Shown one piece after another: positions 14,986-24,158 of a stretch of DNA of 26,089 nucleotides. The DNA is taken from positions 1 through 26,089 of the forward strand of contig DTSC01000298.1 in assembly GCA_012965625.1 (NCBI GenBank), given 5' to 3'. The notes under the pieces are model-generated. The model did not search any database. It was not told where the DNA came from and saw only the letters and a program-made list of their open reading frames with translations. The stretch is from Flavobacteriales bacterium (GTDB lineage: Bacteria; Bacteroidota; Bacteroidia; NORP154). The position numbers and the translations under genes were made by a program. Numbering within the stretch: position 1 is the first letter of the stretch; every line of letters starts with the position of its first letter.

Positions 14986-16083
14986 CTAATTAGCTAATTG
15001 TTTCTTAAAAGCATTGGCCATCCTTATTTCAAACAAATCTGAAGTGTATTGTTTAAGGAATTTTTTCCTTCCTGCAATACCCATGCTTAGACGAAGATCT
15101 TTATCCAACAGCAGAACTTTCATCTTCTCCGCAAGTTGAATTGAATTTTTAGGATCAACAATAAACCCGGTTTTTCCATCATTAATTATTTCTGGTATTG
15201 CTCCTTCTCTGGTAGATATAACAGGCAACTCACACTGCATAGCTTCTAAAACAACAGCTGGAAAAGCCTCAAACCAGGTAGGGAAAACAAAAATATCTGA
15301 ACTGAGAAAGATTTCAAACTTTTCTTTACCATACACTGGCCCTTTAATTTCTACTTTATTGGATAGCCCTTTTTCTTTAACTATGTTTCTTATTTCATTA
15401 GCGCTAATATCATATTCAGGTCCACTAATCTTCAAGCTAAAATTCAGGTTTTCTTGTTTTAAGAGAATAAGGGCTTCAATTAGCTCGATTATTCCTTTTG
15501 ATTTCGTTAAGTTAGAAAGGTACACAAACCTAACAGTATCTGATTTTTTTTTAGCTTTAATTTCTTCATCAGAAACTTCTAGATTTATTCCATTCTCAAT
15601 GATTAAAGGATTTTCTCTATATACACTTTCTACATCAAGGGCTAAATAATTGGATAAGCAGATTAATTTTGTATTCTTAAAGGCAAAACGAAATAAAAAC
15701 TTTAAGATAATAGATTTAGCACATTGATTATTTACCCCCTGAGTTCTAAGATGGTAAGTCCTCTTAACTCTGAAAAGCTTGATAATTGCAGTATAAAAGA
15801 CGTCTCTATAAAATGCAACTCCGTTTACAGCAAAATTATAGTAAACCATATCTGGTCTATGAAAAATAAGCTGATAAACTAGCTTGAAACAAAAAACAAT
15901 CATTTTTGCCAGCTTTAATACTGATGTTCTTCCAATATCTTTTACATCCTTGGCAAATCGTAAAGGAAGTATAGTGATATTGAATTCTTGATTAAGAAGC
16001 TTGCTTGAAGCAAGAAACTCGTTTCTTAATGCAGCGCCATGTATCGGTGGAGGAAGCTGTACAATAAATAAGACCTCTGACAT
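14986..16083 (-). CDS. GT4 family glycosyltransferase (GT-B fold)
   Basis: A 365-residue GT-B glycosyltransferase. The N-terminal half has P-P-x-H-G-A-A-L-R (11-20), the acceptor-side loop common in polysaccharide GTs. The C-terminal half has the donor-binding features: V-Y-L-S-N-L-T-K-S-K-G (187-197), S-G-P-E, and the E-x7-E pair E272/E280 in F-E-A-F-P-A-V-V-L-E, then I-S-T-R-E-G-A-I-P-E-I-I and G-K-T-G-F-I-V. It should transfer a nucleotide-activated sugar with retention; the sugar cannot be told. The Wzy gene lies 7 nt upstream, the GT26 gene abuts downstream. Confidence 0.9.
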   Translation of the reverse strand: MSEVLFIVQLPPPIHGAALRNEFLASSKLLNQEFNITILPLRFAKDVKDIGRTSVLKLAKMIVFCFKLVYQLIFHRPDMVYYNFAVNGVAFYRDVFYTAIIKLFRVKRTYHLRTQGVNNQCAKSIILKFLFRFAFKNTKLICLSNYLALDVESVYRENPLIIENGINLEVSDEEIKAKKKSDTVRFVYLSNLTKSKGIIELIEALILLKQENLNFSLKISGPEYDISANEIRNIVKEKGLSNKVEIKGPVYGKEKFEIFLSSDIFVFPTWFEAFPAVVLEAMQCELPVISTREGAIPEIINDGKTGFIVDPKNSIQLAEKMKVLLLDKDLRLSMGIAGRKKFLKQYTSDLFEIRMANAFKKQLAN

Positions 16084-16090
16084 TCGGTTA

Positions 16091-17449
16091 TTAGTTGGTA
16101 TATATAGGTTTAATGTCCAAGGTCTTTTTGTTTATACTTAGCTCCATTAATTTAATAATAACAATATAAAGGAGAATTTCAGTATGCTCAAATAGGTTTC
16201 CTGTTAGAGACATTAAGAAAATAAAAATCCCAGAGATTATCAGGAACTCTTTTTTGATTATTAGTTCTTTAAGTCTAAAATAACTGGATTCTTCCTTGAG
16301 ATGAGAATTAAGTTTTCTTATGATTGACTTGAGCTTACCTAAAATTAAAATAAATAAACCAAATGTAAAAATAAATCCGTATTCTGCCAGCAGGGCTATT
16401 ATTGAAGAAAAAGGTTGGTTTCTGGTTCCATCACTAAAACGGACAGATAGAATCTCATTGTCCCAAAGAGGGAAAACATATTCTGAGGCCAGCGCAGACT
16501 CCCTGTCTCCAATTAGTTTCACTAGCATGTTTTGGCTATAGATTCCATTAAGTAAAAATGAAACCCTGCTGTTAAAGGTTCCTGGTCCAACCCCAAACAA
16601 GAAATATTTAATATCATTTGAGAAGATAGCTAAGTAATTATAATATAATGTGAGTTTTCTTGGCATTTCTCCTTCTTCAGAAAAATCTCCTGTTGATAGG
16701 GTTTCAAATGTCTTTTCCATTATGTTATAATTATAATTAAAGGTTTTGGCAGAGGAAAAGTATAAAATGCCCGCTGTTAAAAAGATCAATGGGATGATCT
16801 TAATTATTCTGGTCAGCCTAAACTGAAATAAAAAATAGAAGAGAAAAAACGAACAGACCATTAGAACCAGTGCTAATCCAAAAAAAGATAATATAAAAGA
16901 AACTAGAAAGAATAAGAGAAAAGGCAATGTAGACCAACGTGGTAAATTTTTGAATTTAATCAGGTAATATAAAAACATGATGCCATTTATTATTCCTAAC
17001 CCATGAGCACCAATACCGTGTGTGCCATATAGGCCAATAAAGGCATCATCATTTCTATAAATGATGTATTGGACCATTCCAATTAGGTTATTAATAACCA
17101 TCATAACCACAATAAACTTAAAGAACACTTTGTAATATTCCTGTCTTGATCTTTTAGTTTCAGCTGTTGTTGAAGTTAAGAGCAATATAAGTAGGGGAAA
17201 GATTATATATAGCGAAAAAAAGGTGTTAAACAAAATTGGCTGGTTGTTGATAATAAATGATAAGGGTATAGTCCCAATACTAATTAATAATAACAACAAA
17301 ACTCTCCAGGAAATCCTTAAGCTCAGAACACCTATTAATGCTAAAATAATTATTGGATAGATTATTACAAGGCCTGTCCTTAAAAATGTAAGTAAGCCTA
17401 TTGTCAAAAAAACAAGAAAGGTGATTACAAGATTTTGTTTATTGATCAC
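16091..17449 (-). CDS. Wzy-like O-antigen/polysaccharide polymerase
   Basis: A 452-residue integral membrane protein with about 11-12 hydrophobic helices and one long non-membrane loop (about 240-330), which contains E-x-E-M-P-R-K and F-G-V-G-P-G-T-F-N-S-R. That layout is characteristic of Wzy/WaaL-type enzymes, and the G-V-G-P-G-T-F element resembles the loop seen in O-antigen polymerases. Wzy joins flipped repeat units on the periplasmic side. The start codon is GTG. The position between flippase and glycosyltransferase supports Wzy over an O-antigen ligase, but sequence alone cannot exclude a ligase. Confidence 0.75.
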   Translation of the reverse strand: MINKQNLVITFLVFLTIGLLTFLRTGLVIIYPIIILALIGVLSLRISWRVLLLLLISIGTIPLSFIINNQPILFNTFFSLYIIFPLLILLLTSTTAETKRSRQEYYKVFFKFIVVMMVINNLIGMVQYIIYRNDDAFIGLYGTHGIGAHGLGIINGIMFLYYLIKFKNLPRWSTLPFLLFFLVSFILSFFGLALVLMVCSFFLFYFLFQFRLTRIIKIIPLIFLTAGILYFSSAKTFNYNYNIMEKTFETLSTGDFSEEGEMPRKLTLYYNYLAIFSNDIKYFLFGVGPGTFNSRVSFLLNGIYSQNMLVKLIGDRESALASEYVFPLWDNEILSVRFSDGTRNQPFSSIIALLAEYGFIFTFGLFILILGKLKSIIRKLNSHLKEESSYFRLKELIIKKEFLIISGIFIFLMSLTGNLFEHTEILLYIVIIKLMELSINKKTLDIKPIYTN

Positions 17450-17457
17450 TAAATGTT

Positions 17458-18864
17458 TTATAAATTATTCAAAATATTAGATTTCATACTTTTGTAGCCA
17501 ACAAGAAACAATATGCATATTGCTATTGCTAATAACATTCTTATGATTATAACCTGGTTAAATACTAAAGTTAAACCTAAAAGCAATAGTCCTATAGTAA
17601 TAATAGTAGCAACCTTCATAATTGGGAATCCTATATAGTAAATTCTTTCAGTAGTATACCACGAAGAGATAAACATAAATAAATTTGCTAATAGCAAGCT
17701 TAAAGGAACTCCTATTAATCCCCATTTTGGGACCATTAATAATAGGAGTATAATATTTACTAGAAAGCTAGATAACCCAAGTACAGAATTAAATATTGTT
17801 TTTTTTGTAATAGCCGGACCTATCAGTACAATTTGTATAAGAATATTAAATCCTAATGCAAAGAAAAGCATAGAAGTTAAAGGTATTCCAGCATTATATG
17901 ACGAAGCAATAATGAAAAAATATATTTCTTTGGTAAAAAGGGCGCATATTGAGCATAGAGACATTACCAAGAGTGTGCAAATAACCAGCACATTGCCAAA
18001 TAGTTGTTTGTGCCCTTCTTTTTTTAGATTTTCAAATAGAAAAGGCCCCCAACTCATTCTAAATGCTTCTTCACCAAGTTTAAAAACCCCAGCAATTTTT
18101 ATAGCAACAGAAAAGATACCTATTTCAGTAAGAGTTAAATATGAAAGCATTACAAACCTATTTGCATAGGTGTTTGCCCATGAACCTAAAATTCCTGGAA
18201 GTTGAGGAATGCAATAATGAAAAAGACTATTTAAAGCCTGGCCTGAGATTTCAAGTTTCAGTAAAGACTTCTTTAATAAATAGATAATCATAAAAAATAC
18301 GGGCACTAGAAATCCAAACATTATACCCCAAAATGCTCCCTCAACTCCATAACCTCTTGCTAATACTAACCAAAGTGAAATGATTATTGTAAATATAAGT
18401 TGTAGGCTTGTAAATAATAAGTAAGAAATAGGCTCTTTATTACATCGTATTATTACTGTACAATACGAGAAGATATTAGAAATGGGGATCGTGAACAAGG
18501 CTATTGTCAAGATTTTAGAATAGTTGCCAGTATCAAATATAATTGTCGATATATAATTAGAAAACAATGATGTTATAAAAGCTAATAAGATCGATATTAT
18601 GGAAATAAACCAAAACCCAGTAGAAATCCATGAGCTTCTTTGATTTTCACTTATTTCAAAATAATACCTTAAAATGCCTGATTCTATTTGGAGCATACCC
18701 ATAATGGCAATAAAAATAGTGACTGTAGCAATCAGGTCAATAACAGCATAGTCTTCAGGTGGAAACACATTAGTGTAAACAGGAATCAAAAAAAGCATTA
18801 TTGACTTGCTGATGCCTGAAGCTATCCCATAGAGAATAATTGATTTACCTAATTCTTTAAGCAT
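17458..18864 (-). CDS. Wzx-like polysaccharide flippase (MOP superfamily)
   Basis: A 468-residue protein with about 14 hydrophobic helices. The N-terminus (L-G-K-S-I-I-L-Y-G-I-A-S-G-I-S-K-S, then F-L-I-P-V-Y-T-N-V-F-P-P-E-D-Y-A-V-I-D) is the typical polysaccharide-exporter start with the P-x-D-Y/E-Y-G loop. It should move lipid-linked repeat units from the cytoplasmic to the periplasmic face. Its ATG overlaps the last 8 nt of the upstream GT-C-like gene, suggesting coupled translation; Wzy follows after 8 nt. Confidence 0.87.
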   Translation of the reverse strand: MLKELGKSIILYGIASGISKSIMLFLIPVYTNVFPPEDYAVIDLIATVTIFIAIMGMLQIESGILRYYFEISENQRSSWISTGFWFISIISILLAFITSLFSNYISTIIFDTGNYSKILTIALFTIPISNIFSYCTVIIRCNKEPISYLLFTSLQLIFTIIISLWLVLARGYGVEGAFWGIMFGFLVPVFFMIIYLLKKSLLKLEISGQALNSLFHYCIPQLPGILGSWANTYANRFVMLSYLTLTEIGIFSVAIKIAGVFKLGEEAFRMSWGPFLFENLKKEGHKQLFGNVLVICTLLVMSLCSICALFTKEIYFFIIASSYNAGIPLTSMLFFALGFNILIQIVLIGPAITKKTIFNSVLGLSSFLVNIILLLLMVPKWGLIGVPLSLLLANLFMFISSWYTTERIYYIGFPIMKVATIITIGLLLLGLTLVFNQVIIIRMLLAIAICILFLVGYKSMKSNILNNL

Positions 18865-20440
18865 CTTTTGAAACCTTGTAAAGAGTAATGTCAGTTAAGT
18901 CTACCACCATTTTATATTTTTTGATATTCAATGAAATTGGATCATTTGGGACTATTGCTAATTTGTCTAAAACAAGGAAATCGATTTTGAAGACTACAGC
19001 AATTTGATCAAGCATATCTAACTTGATATATTGGTCAGTTGTATAAATATCATTGAAGTGAAATGGACCAATTTTTTCAGAATATGGCCATCCAAAAAAC
19101 ACCCTTCTCAGATCAGATATTAGCAGTTTTGAAATTTGGTTATTATTACTAAGTAGACGGATTTCACCATCCTCTTTTTCAAGGATACTATTAACCTTGG
19201 CTAAATCACTAAAGAATCCAGGCATTTGACTGTCTTTAACTCTTTTGCGCATCGCAATGAATTGTATAAAGTTAAATAGGAAACAGAAGGTAAGGATACC
19301 AGGTAAAAGGATACCTTGTCCTTTAAAAACAATTACAGCTAAAGGAGCTACTAATCCCATAGAAAACTCAACATATCTTTCTGGCTCACCGAGAAACCTT
19401 GTTAACCTAAAAGATGTTAAAAGAAATAGAATAAGCATAGAAATTAAAATGGCAAAAAGTGAAATTAAAGTTTTGTCTTGAAATACTGCTTGATCAATTC
19501 CAACCAGCCCAGTATAGACTAAAAGCAATGGAATACAAAACGGGAGGCTGAATCCCAGGACAAGTATTGGGTTGTCATAAAAATATAATAATCCCTTTTT
19601 TACTTGCCCTTTATGTTTAAAACCATTAAAGATGATTTTCCAAAAATCCCACACAAAATCTCTCCAAATACTATATCTTTTACTTAAAAGAATGTTTTTA
19701 GCAAGGTATTTAAAGTAAAAATATTTAAACCTAATTTGTCCTTTTAGATACATTGTTGCATAGCCGGGCATTAACATATAAAACACCAATAAAGAACCTA
19801 AAAGAGGTATTCCGATTACCCAGCTCTTAAAGAAAAGCATAAGAATCGGCATACTAAATAATTTCATTTGCATAGCCATTTGGCTGGTTACTAGAGTCAA
19901 AAGTGAAGCCAGGCCTGCAAGAACCAGGTATACAATAGATCCTTGAAGATTATAAAGGACTATTAAATAAAGATAGATACTGCCAAACAATAGACCAATC
20001 CCTCTTGTACTAACACCTGTATTCCTTGCGTTGTTAATATTAAAATTGAAAGGATTAAGGAGGTAAACCAGGCCAGACCAGAAAATAAATTCTTTCTCAG
20101 ATACTATAGAATTATCTATATAAGGGTAGATTTGTTTTAAAAATAGAACAAAAGCCAGAGTTACAAGAAAATGAAAGACGACAAACAGGTAGCGAAAAAC
20201 AATTCCTTGACTTCTTTTTCCAATAAACGATAAAATCCAATAAAGGAATTGAGGATAAATCATGTCATCACAGAATAAAAAGGATTTACTCTTTCTAATA
20301 AAATGGTGACGATTTAACCGTATTTGTTCTATTATATTAAGCTGAATGGTGTTGTCTGACCCTATAAAAGTCTTGTTAACAAAGAAGATAGGAATTACTG
20401 TTGCAAGTACTATAATTATACCAAATAACAATAAATCCAT
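18857..20440 (-). CDS. GT-C-like integral membrane protein of the polysaccharide cluster
   Basis: A 527-residue protein with about 10 hydrophobic helices (residues 1-400) and a soluble tail of about 125 residues. The first outer loop has G-S-D-N-T-I-Q-L (27-34), where GT-C glycosyltransferases usually hold the catalytic Asp. Near residue 345-360 comes L-G-E-P-E-R-Y-V-E-F-S, a form of the E-x-R-Y/P-x-R-Y element often found before later helices in GT-C-like proteins. I therefore infer a lipid-sugar-dependent glycosyltransferase acting on the periplasmic side, but I cannot assign it to a named family. It could instead be a polymerase. It follows the methyltransferase gene by 29 nt and overlaps wzx by 8 nt. 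Confidence 0.6.
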   Translation of the reverse strand: MDLLLFGIIIVLATVIPIFFVNKTFIGSDNTIQLNIIEQIRLNRHHFIRKSKSFLFCDDMIYPQFLYWILSFIGKRSQGIVFRYLFVVFHFLVTLAFVLFLKQIYPYIDNSIVSEKEFIFWSGLVYLLNPFNFNINNARNTGVSTRGIGLLFGSIYLYLIVLYNLQGSIVYLVLAGLASLLTLVTSQMAMQMKLFSMPILMLFFKSWVIGIPLLGSLLVFYMLMPGYATMYLKGQIRFKYFYFKYLAKNILLSKRYSIWRDFVWDFWKIIFNGFKHKGQVKKGLLYFYDNPILVLGFSLPFCIPLLLVYTGLVGIDQAVFQDKTLISLFAILISMLILFLLTSFRLTRFLGEPERYVEFSMGLVAPLAVIVFKGQGILLPGILTFCFLFNFIQFIAMRKRVKDSQMPGFFSDLAKVNSILEKEDGEIRLLSNNNQISKLLISDLRRVFFGWPYSEKIGPFHFNDIYTTDQYIKLDMLDQIAVVFKIDFLVLDKLAIVPNDPISLNIKKYKMVVDLTDITLYKVSKDA

Positions 20441-20469
20441 TCTATATATTCAGTGATTATAATCGGAGA

Positions 20470-21270
20470 TTAATTATTGTTCCTTAACCTAAAGAAAATA
20501 TTTTTTCTCCATTTATCCACAACATGAACTTCTTTTTCAATTAGAATCCCATTGCATTCTTCAAATAAACCTTCAAAATATTCTTCAGTATATCTCTTAT
20601 AATGAAAAGGATTTTCTGCACCATCAGGTATTTCAAGACTTTTATACCACTCTGGACTTTCCGTAGGAGGAGGTGCTTCATCTGATTTTACTCCCAGCCA
20701 AATACATAAATACCCCTCTTTTTTGGTGACTCTCAATGCCTCTCTTATACCAGCTTTTACATCCACATAATGTAAAATGGAAGTTCCCGATATTGTAATA
20801 TCAAAAAGTCCGTCCTTAAATGGAAGATGTTCACCCATAGCCTGGATAAAGTTATGTTCTTTGGGTTGCTCTCCAATAAGTACATCGATGCCAAAATACT
20901 TTACATCTTCTTTCCGCTTGAACTTAATATAAGAAGGTACTGGATGAGGGCCACATCCAATATCCAGGACCTCTCCATGGTATTTGCAAAAATCTCCAAA
21001 AAGAAGGGCATCGGGCCTTGCATTATAGCTAACATTTTTGCTTGGATCCTTATCATATGATATAACAAAATTCTTTATAAGTTTCTGGAAACTAAGCCAT
21101 TCTTCCTCGTTATATAAAGGAGAACGATTAGGTAAAAAATTCCAAAAACCGTGCTCCTTGTTTTTGTGAAATTCGCAACCATCATTATCAGCTAATAAAT
21201 TTTCATTCTTCTGGATAAGACTGCTTTTTGTTATAGGTGAAACAAAATAATCTATTGGTATATCATACAT
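20470..21270 (-). CDS. SAM-dependent methyltransferase with degenerate N-terminal zinc-ribbon-like region
   Basis: A 266-residue class I methyltransferase. Motif I is V-L-D-I-G-C-G-P-H-P (101-110); Asp129 in F-G-I-D-V should bind the ribose; I-T-I-S-G-T-S-I-L-H-Y-V-D follows as the motif IV region. Residues 1-46 (F-V-S-P-I-T-K-S-S-L ... G-F-W-N-F-L) look like the Trm112-type ribbon that precedes some methyltransferases, but the usual Cys pairs are missing, so zinc binding is unlikely. It probably methylates a sugar of the repeat unit or a precursor. It lies in the operon beside a second methyltransferase gene. Confidence 0.8.
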   Translation of the reverse strand: MYDIPIDYFVSPITKSSLIQKNENLLADNDGCEFHKNKEHGFWNFLPNRSPLYNEEEWLSFQKLIKNFVISYDKDPSKNVSYNARPDALLFGDFCKYHGEVLDIGCGPHPVPSYIKFKRKEDVKYFGIDVLIGEQPKEHNFIQAMGEHLPFKDGLFDITISGTSILHYVDVKAGIREALRVTKKEGYLCIWLGVKSDEAPPPTESPEWYKSLEIPDGAENPFHYKRYTEEYFEGLFEECNGILIEKEVHVVDKWRKNIFFRLRNNN

Positions 21271-21289
21271 GCTATTATAATTTTGATGG

Positions 21290-22243
21290 TTATTGTTTTA
21301 TGGCAATTACAGTAAATCCTGCTTCTTGTTCATTTAAATATTCAATCTTCAATCCTGAATTCTTACAATAACTCTTAATCTCTTCTTTTGTATGCCTGTG
21401 ACAGTTTAATGGTCTGTACCAATCAAAATTGATTAAGTTCATTTCTTCAATTGAGAACTCTGGTCTATAGAATGCCTTGAACAAATTCCAATAAAAGAAT
21501 CGTTGTAAGTTGATGCTTCCCTTTTTAATTCCTAGATAAGGGATGTCTTCTGGAACTTCAATATCAATATTGAGGTCACCGATTGCTTTACCTAACTTTG
21601 TCAAGGGCCTTAAAGTTTCCCAAGCATCCTTGTCACTTAACGGCTGAATGGCTTTCCTTATATGATCATCACAAAACTCTCTTATTACAGCTTTCTTAGC
21701 ATAAACATAAAACATAAACCTTCCACCAGATTTGAGCTTTTTAGAAAGATACTTTATTGAATCTTCTGTACTGTCTGTATGATGCAATACACCTTCCGAG
21801 AAAATTATATCAACGGATTTGTCTTCAATTGGAAGATCTAATAAATCAACTTTAATAAAATCTCCTGGAATACCTGCATTATTAAATTTCTCTTTGCCTA
21901 TTTCTACTGCATCGGAGATGTCAACACCAAGGTAATAATTGTTTTTCAGAAGCTCCCCCCAAAAAATTAATGCAGCATAACCAGATCCACACCCAGCGTC
22001 TAAAATAATTTTTTTCCCTCCTGCCAACCACTCCTTTAATTTAGATGGATCATTGTTACAGTATTTTTCAAACATCCATTTTCTTCGTACCTCGGCATGT
22101 TCCTCTGATTCATAAGCTTCCTGCTGAGACCATTCATATGCAAACGCTTGCTGTGTTTGTTCTTGAGTAATAGACAGTTTTTTTTTGTTTAGCTCTTCTA
22201 TTTTCTGTTCGTCAATATTTAACAATGAAATAGCTGTTGACAT
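21290..22243 (-). CDS. SAM-dependent class I methyltransferase
   Basis: A 317-residue class I methyltransferase. Motif I is I-L-D-A-G-C-G-S-G-Y (80-89), followed by G-V-D-I-S (106-110) as the ribose-binding acid and I-I-F-S-E-G-V-L-H-H-T-D as motif IV. The N-terminal helix has A-F-A-Y-E-W-S-Q-Q, a pattern seen in methyltransferases of polysaccharide loci. The C-terminal part (220-317) is longer than the core fold and may carry acceptor specificity. Target is probably a sugar hydroxyl or amino group. It lies 16 nt after asnB-like and 19 nt before the next methyltransferase gene. Confidence 0.82.
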   Translation of the reverse strand: MSTAISLLNIDEQKIEELNKKKLSITQEQTQQAFAYEWSQQEAYESEEHAEVRRKWMFEKYCNNDPSKLKEWLAGGKKIILDAGCGSGYAALIFWGELLKNNYYLGVDISDAVEIGKEKFNNAGIPGDFIKVDLLDLPIEDKSVDIIFSEGVLHHTDSTEDSIKYLSKKLKSGGRFMFYVYAKKAVIREFCDDHIRKAIQPLSDKDAWETLRPLTKLGKAIGDLNIDIEVPEDIPYLGIKKGSINLQRFFYWNLFKAFYRPEFSIEEMNLINFDWYRPLNCHRHTKEEIKSYCKNSGLKIEYLNEQEAGFTVIAIKQ

Positions 22244-22259
22244 AATTAAATTAGTTTGA

Positions 22260-24158
22260 TTAATTATCTATTATGTTTTGTCCTTCTAGAAATAATTTAC
22301 ACCATAGTTCAAAATTCATTAGAGACCAAATCAATAGTCTGTGGTTAACACCTTTGTTAATATGTTCATTTAAAACATTACTTACAAATTTCTGGTCAAT
22401 ATACTCTCGGTATAGCGCTTTTTTGTTTAAGAGTAATTCTTTTACATAATCAGCGTTTTCATCTCTGTACCAAGATTCATCAGGTGCAGAGAAGCCTTGT
22501 TTTTGGCGTTTAATTATTTCTTTTGGCAAAAATTCCATCATTGCTTTTCTCAAAACATTTTTACCATCATCATAATTCGTGTAGAACTTTTTTCTTTTTT
22601 TTAAATCATTTTCATCTAAACGCTTCATTTTTCCAAGGTTAGCTAATTTGTGCTTTATGGGAATTTTCTGCGCAAAATTTACAAGTTCGTTGTCTAAAAA
22701 TGGAAACCTTTCTTCCAATCCATTGGCCATAGAAAGTTTGTCGCCAACGAGCAATAATCCTGGTAAAAATGTTTTGATCTCAAAATATAAACTGTTATTG
22801 ATGTGCTGTTCAGGTGTTTCATATTTAAGCTTTGAGTTAAATGTAAAGACTCTTTCAAAAACTCGTTTAGGTTCAGCAAAATCCATGTGTTTACCTGCGA
22901 AACGGGTAAAAAGTTTCTTCCTCTTCTCTATAGTAACCAACCGTTGCCAGAAGTCATAATAATTGTTAAAGAATTCTTTTTGATTTAAAGAGTCAAAGAC
23001 TCGGTAGTATCTCCATGGATAACCACCATACAATTCATCGCCTCCCGTACCTTGTAAACAAACTTTAACAAATTTAGAAGCCAATCTGCTTATATAGTAA
23101 TTAGGATAGCTCATCCCCACTCGCAGATCTTCTAAATGCCAAACCACTCTTGGCAATGACCATCGGATATCACCTGAATTGATTACCTGTTCATAATGCT
23201 CAGTTTTAAAAATACTTGCCATTAATTCAGCATCGCGGCGTTCATCATAGTTTGCTTCTACACCTGTGACCCTCGACATATCAAATCCTGCTGTAAAAGT
23301 TGATAACCTGTCAATATGTTTGGAAGCCAATGAAGTTATAGATCCGGAATCCATTCCCCCAGATAAATAGCTTCCTACTGGAACGTCTGATACCATTTGT
23401 CTTGCCACGGCATTCTCCATCAATCTTTTAGTCTCTTCCTTGGCATCATTAAAGGTCATTTTATTGTCTGGTTTTGTAAAATCATAGTCCCACCATGACC
23501 GATGCCTGATTTCAGGAGAATCGATACTTATACTAACGGTATTCGCAGGAGGAAGCATGTAAACACCTTCAAAGAGTGTATGGTATTTGAAAAGATTCTG
23601 AAAGGTGAAGTATTCATTTAAAGCTTCTAAGTTCAAATTTACCTTGAACTTTGGATGTTTCATCATTGCTTTAATTTCTGAAGAGAAAACCAAGGTTGTT
23701 CCAGAATGCCAATAATAAAGGGGCTTTACTCCAAATCGGTCTCTGCTAAGGTAAAGTGTTTTCTTCTGTATATTCCAAGCAGCTATAGCAAACATGCCAT
23801 CAAGTCTTTCAAAAAAATCCTCTCCATACTCTGCAAGTCCTTCAGTAATTACTTCTGTGTCTGATGTAGTTAAGAATGTGTGGCCTAGAGCTTTTAACTC
23901 CATTTTCAGTTCTTGAAAATTGTAAATACATCCGTTAAAGACTATTACCCATTGCTTATTTCGTGATATCATAGGTTGGCTTGCCCTTGGAGAGGGGTCA
24001 ATGATAGCCAATCGCTTGTGGCCTAAACCAATGTTGTTTTTAACATAAAATCCTTCTCCATCTGGGCCTCGATGTGCGATGGCCTCAGCCATAGCTTTGA
24101 CCATTAAACGAGATACGGGCTTTCTATCTAAATTAAAGGTACCGACAATGCCACACAT
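22260..24158 (-). CDS. AsnB-like glutamine-dependent amidotransferase of the polysaccharide locus
   Basis: A 632-residue class II (Ntn) amidotransferase/asparagine synthase-like protein. Cys2 (M-C-G-I-V-G) is the glutaminase nucleophile; R49 (H-K-R-L-A-I-I-D) and N75-G76 (F-N-G-C-I-Y-N) complete that site. The synthase half has the PP-loop S-G-G-M-D-S (266-271) for ATP. True asparagine synthesis is possible, but in polysaccharide clusters AsnB-like proteins often make uronamide sugars by amidating a uronic acid, as inferred for WbpS-type enzymes. Its position directly after the aminotransferase gene (stop and ATG abut) favours the sugar role. Confidence 0.88.
   Translation of the reverse strand: MCGIVGTFNLDRKPVSRLMVKAMAEAIAHRGPDGEGFYVKNNIGLGHKRLAIIDPSPRASQPMISRNKQWVIVFNGCIYNFQELKMELKALGHTFLTTSDTEVITEGLAEYGEDFFERLDGMFAIAAWNIQKKTLYLSRDRFGVKPLYYWHSGTTLVFSSEIKAMMKHPKFKVNLNLEALNEYFTFQNLFKYHTLFEGVYMLPPANTVSISIDSPEIRHRSWWDYDFTKPDNKMTFNDAKEETKRLMENAVARQMVSDVPVGSYLSGGMDSGSITSLASKHIDRLSTFTAGFDMSRVTGVEANYDERRDAELMASIFKTEHYEQVINSGDIRWSLPRVVWHLEDLRVGMSYPNYYISRLASKFVKVCLQGTGGDELYGGYPWRYYRVFDSLNQKEFFNNYYDFWQRLVTIEKRKKLFTRFAGKHMDFAEPKRVFERVFTFNSKLKYETPEQHINNSLYFEIKTFLPGLLLVGDKLSMANGLEERFPFLDNELVNFAQKIPIKHKLANLGKMKRLDENDLKKRKKFYTNYDDGKNVLRKAMMEFLPKEIIKRQKQGFSAPDESWYRDENADYVKELLLNKKALYREYIDQKFVSNVLNEHINKGVNHRLLIWSLMNFELWCKLFLEGQNIIDN

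Noticed and set aside
15359..15649. Plus-strand reading frame inside the GT4 gene
   Set aside because: It is the shadow of a gene with clear GT4 motifs and has no domain or start signal of its own. Similar antisense frames within wzy, wzx, asnB-like and the aminotransferase were dropped for the same reason.
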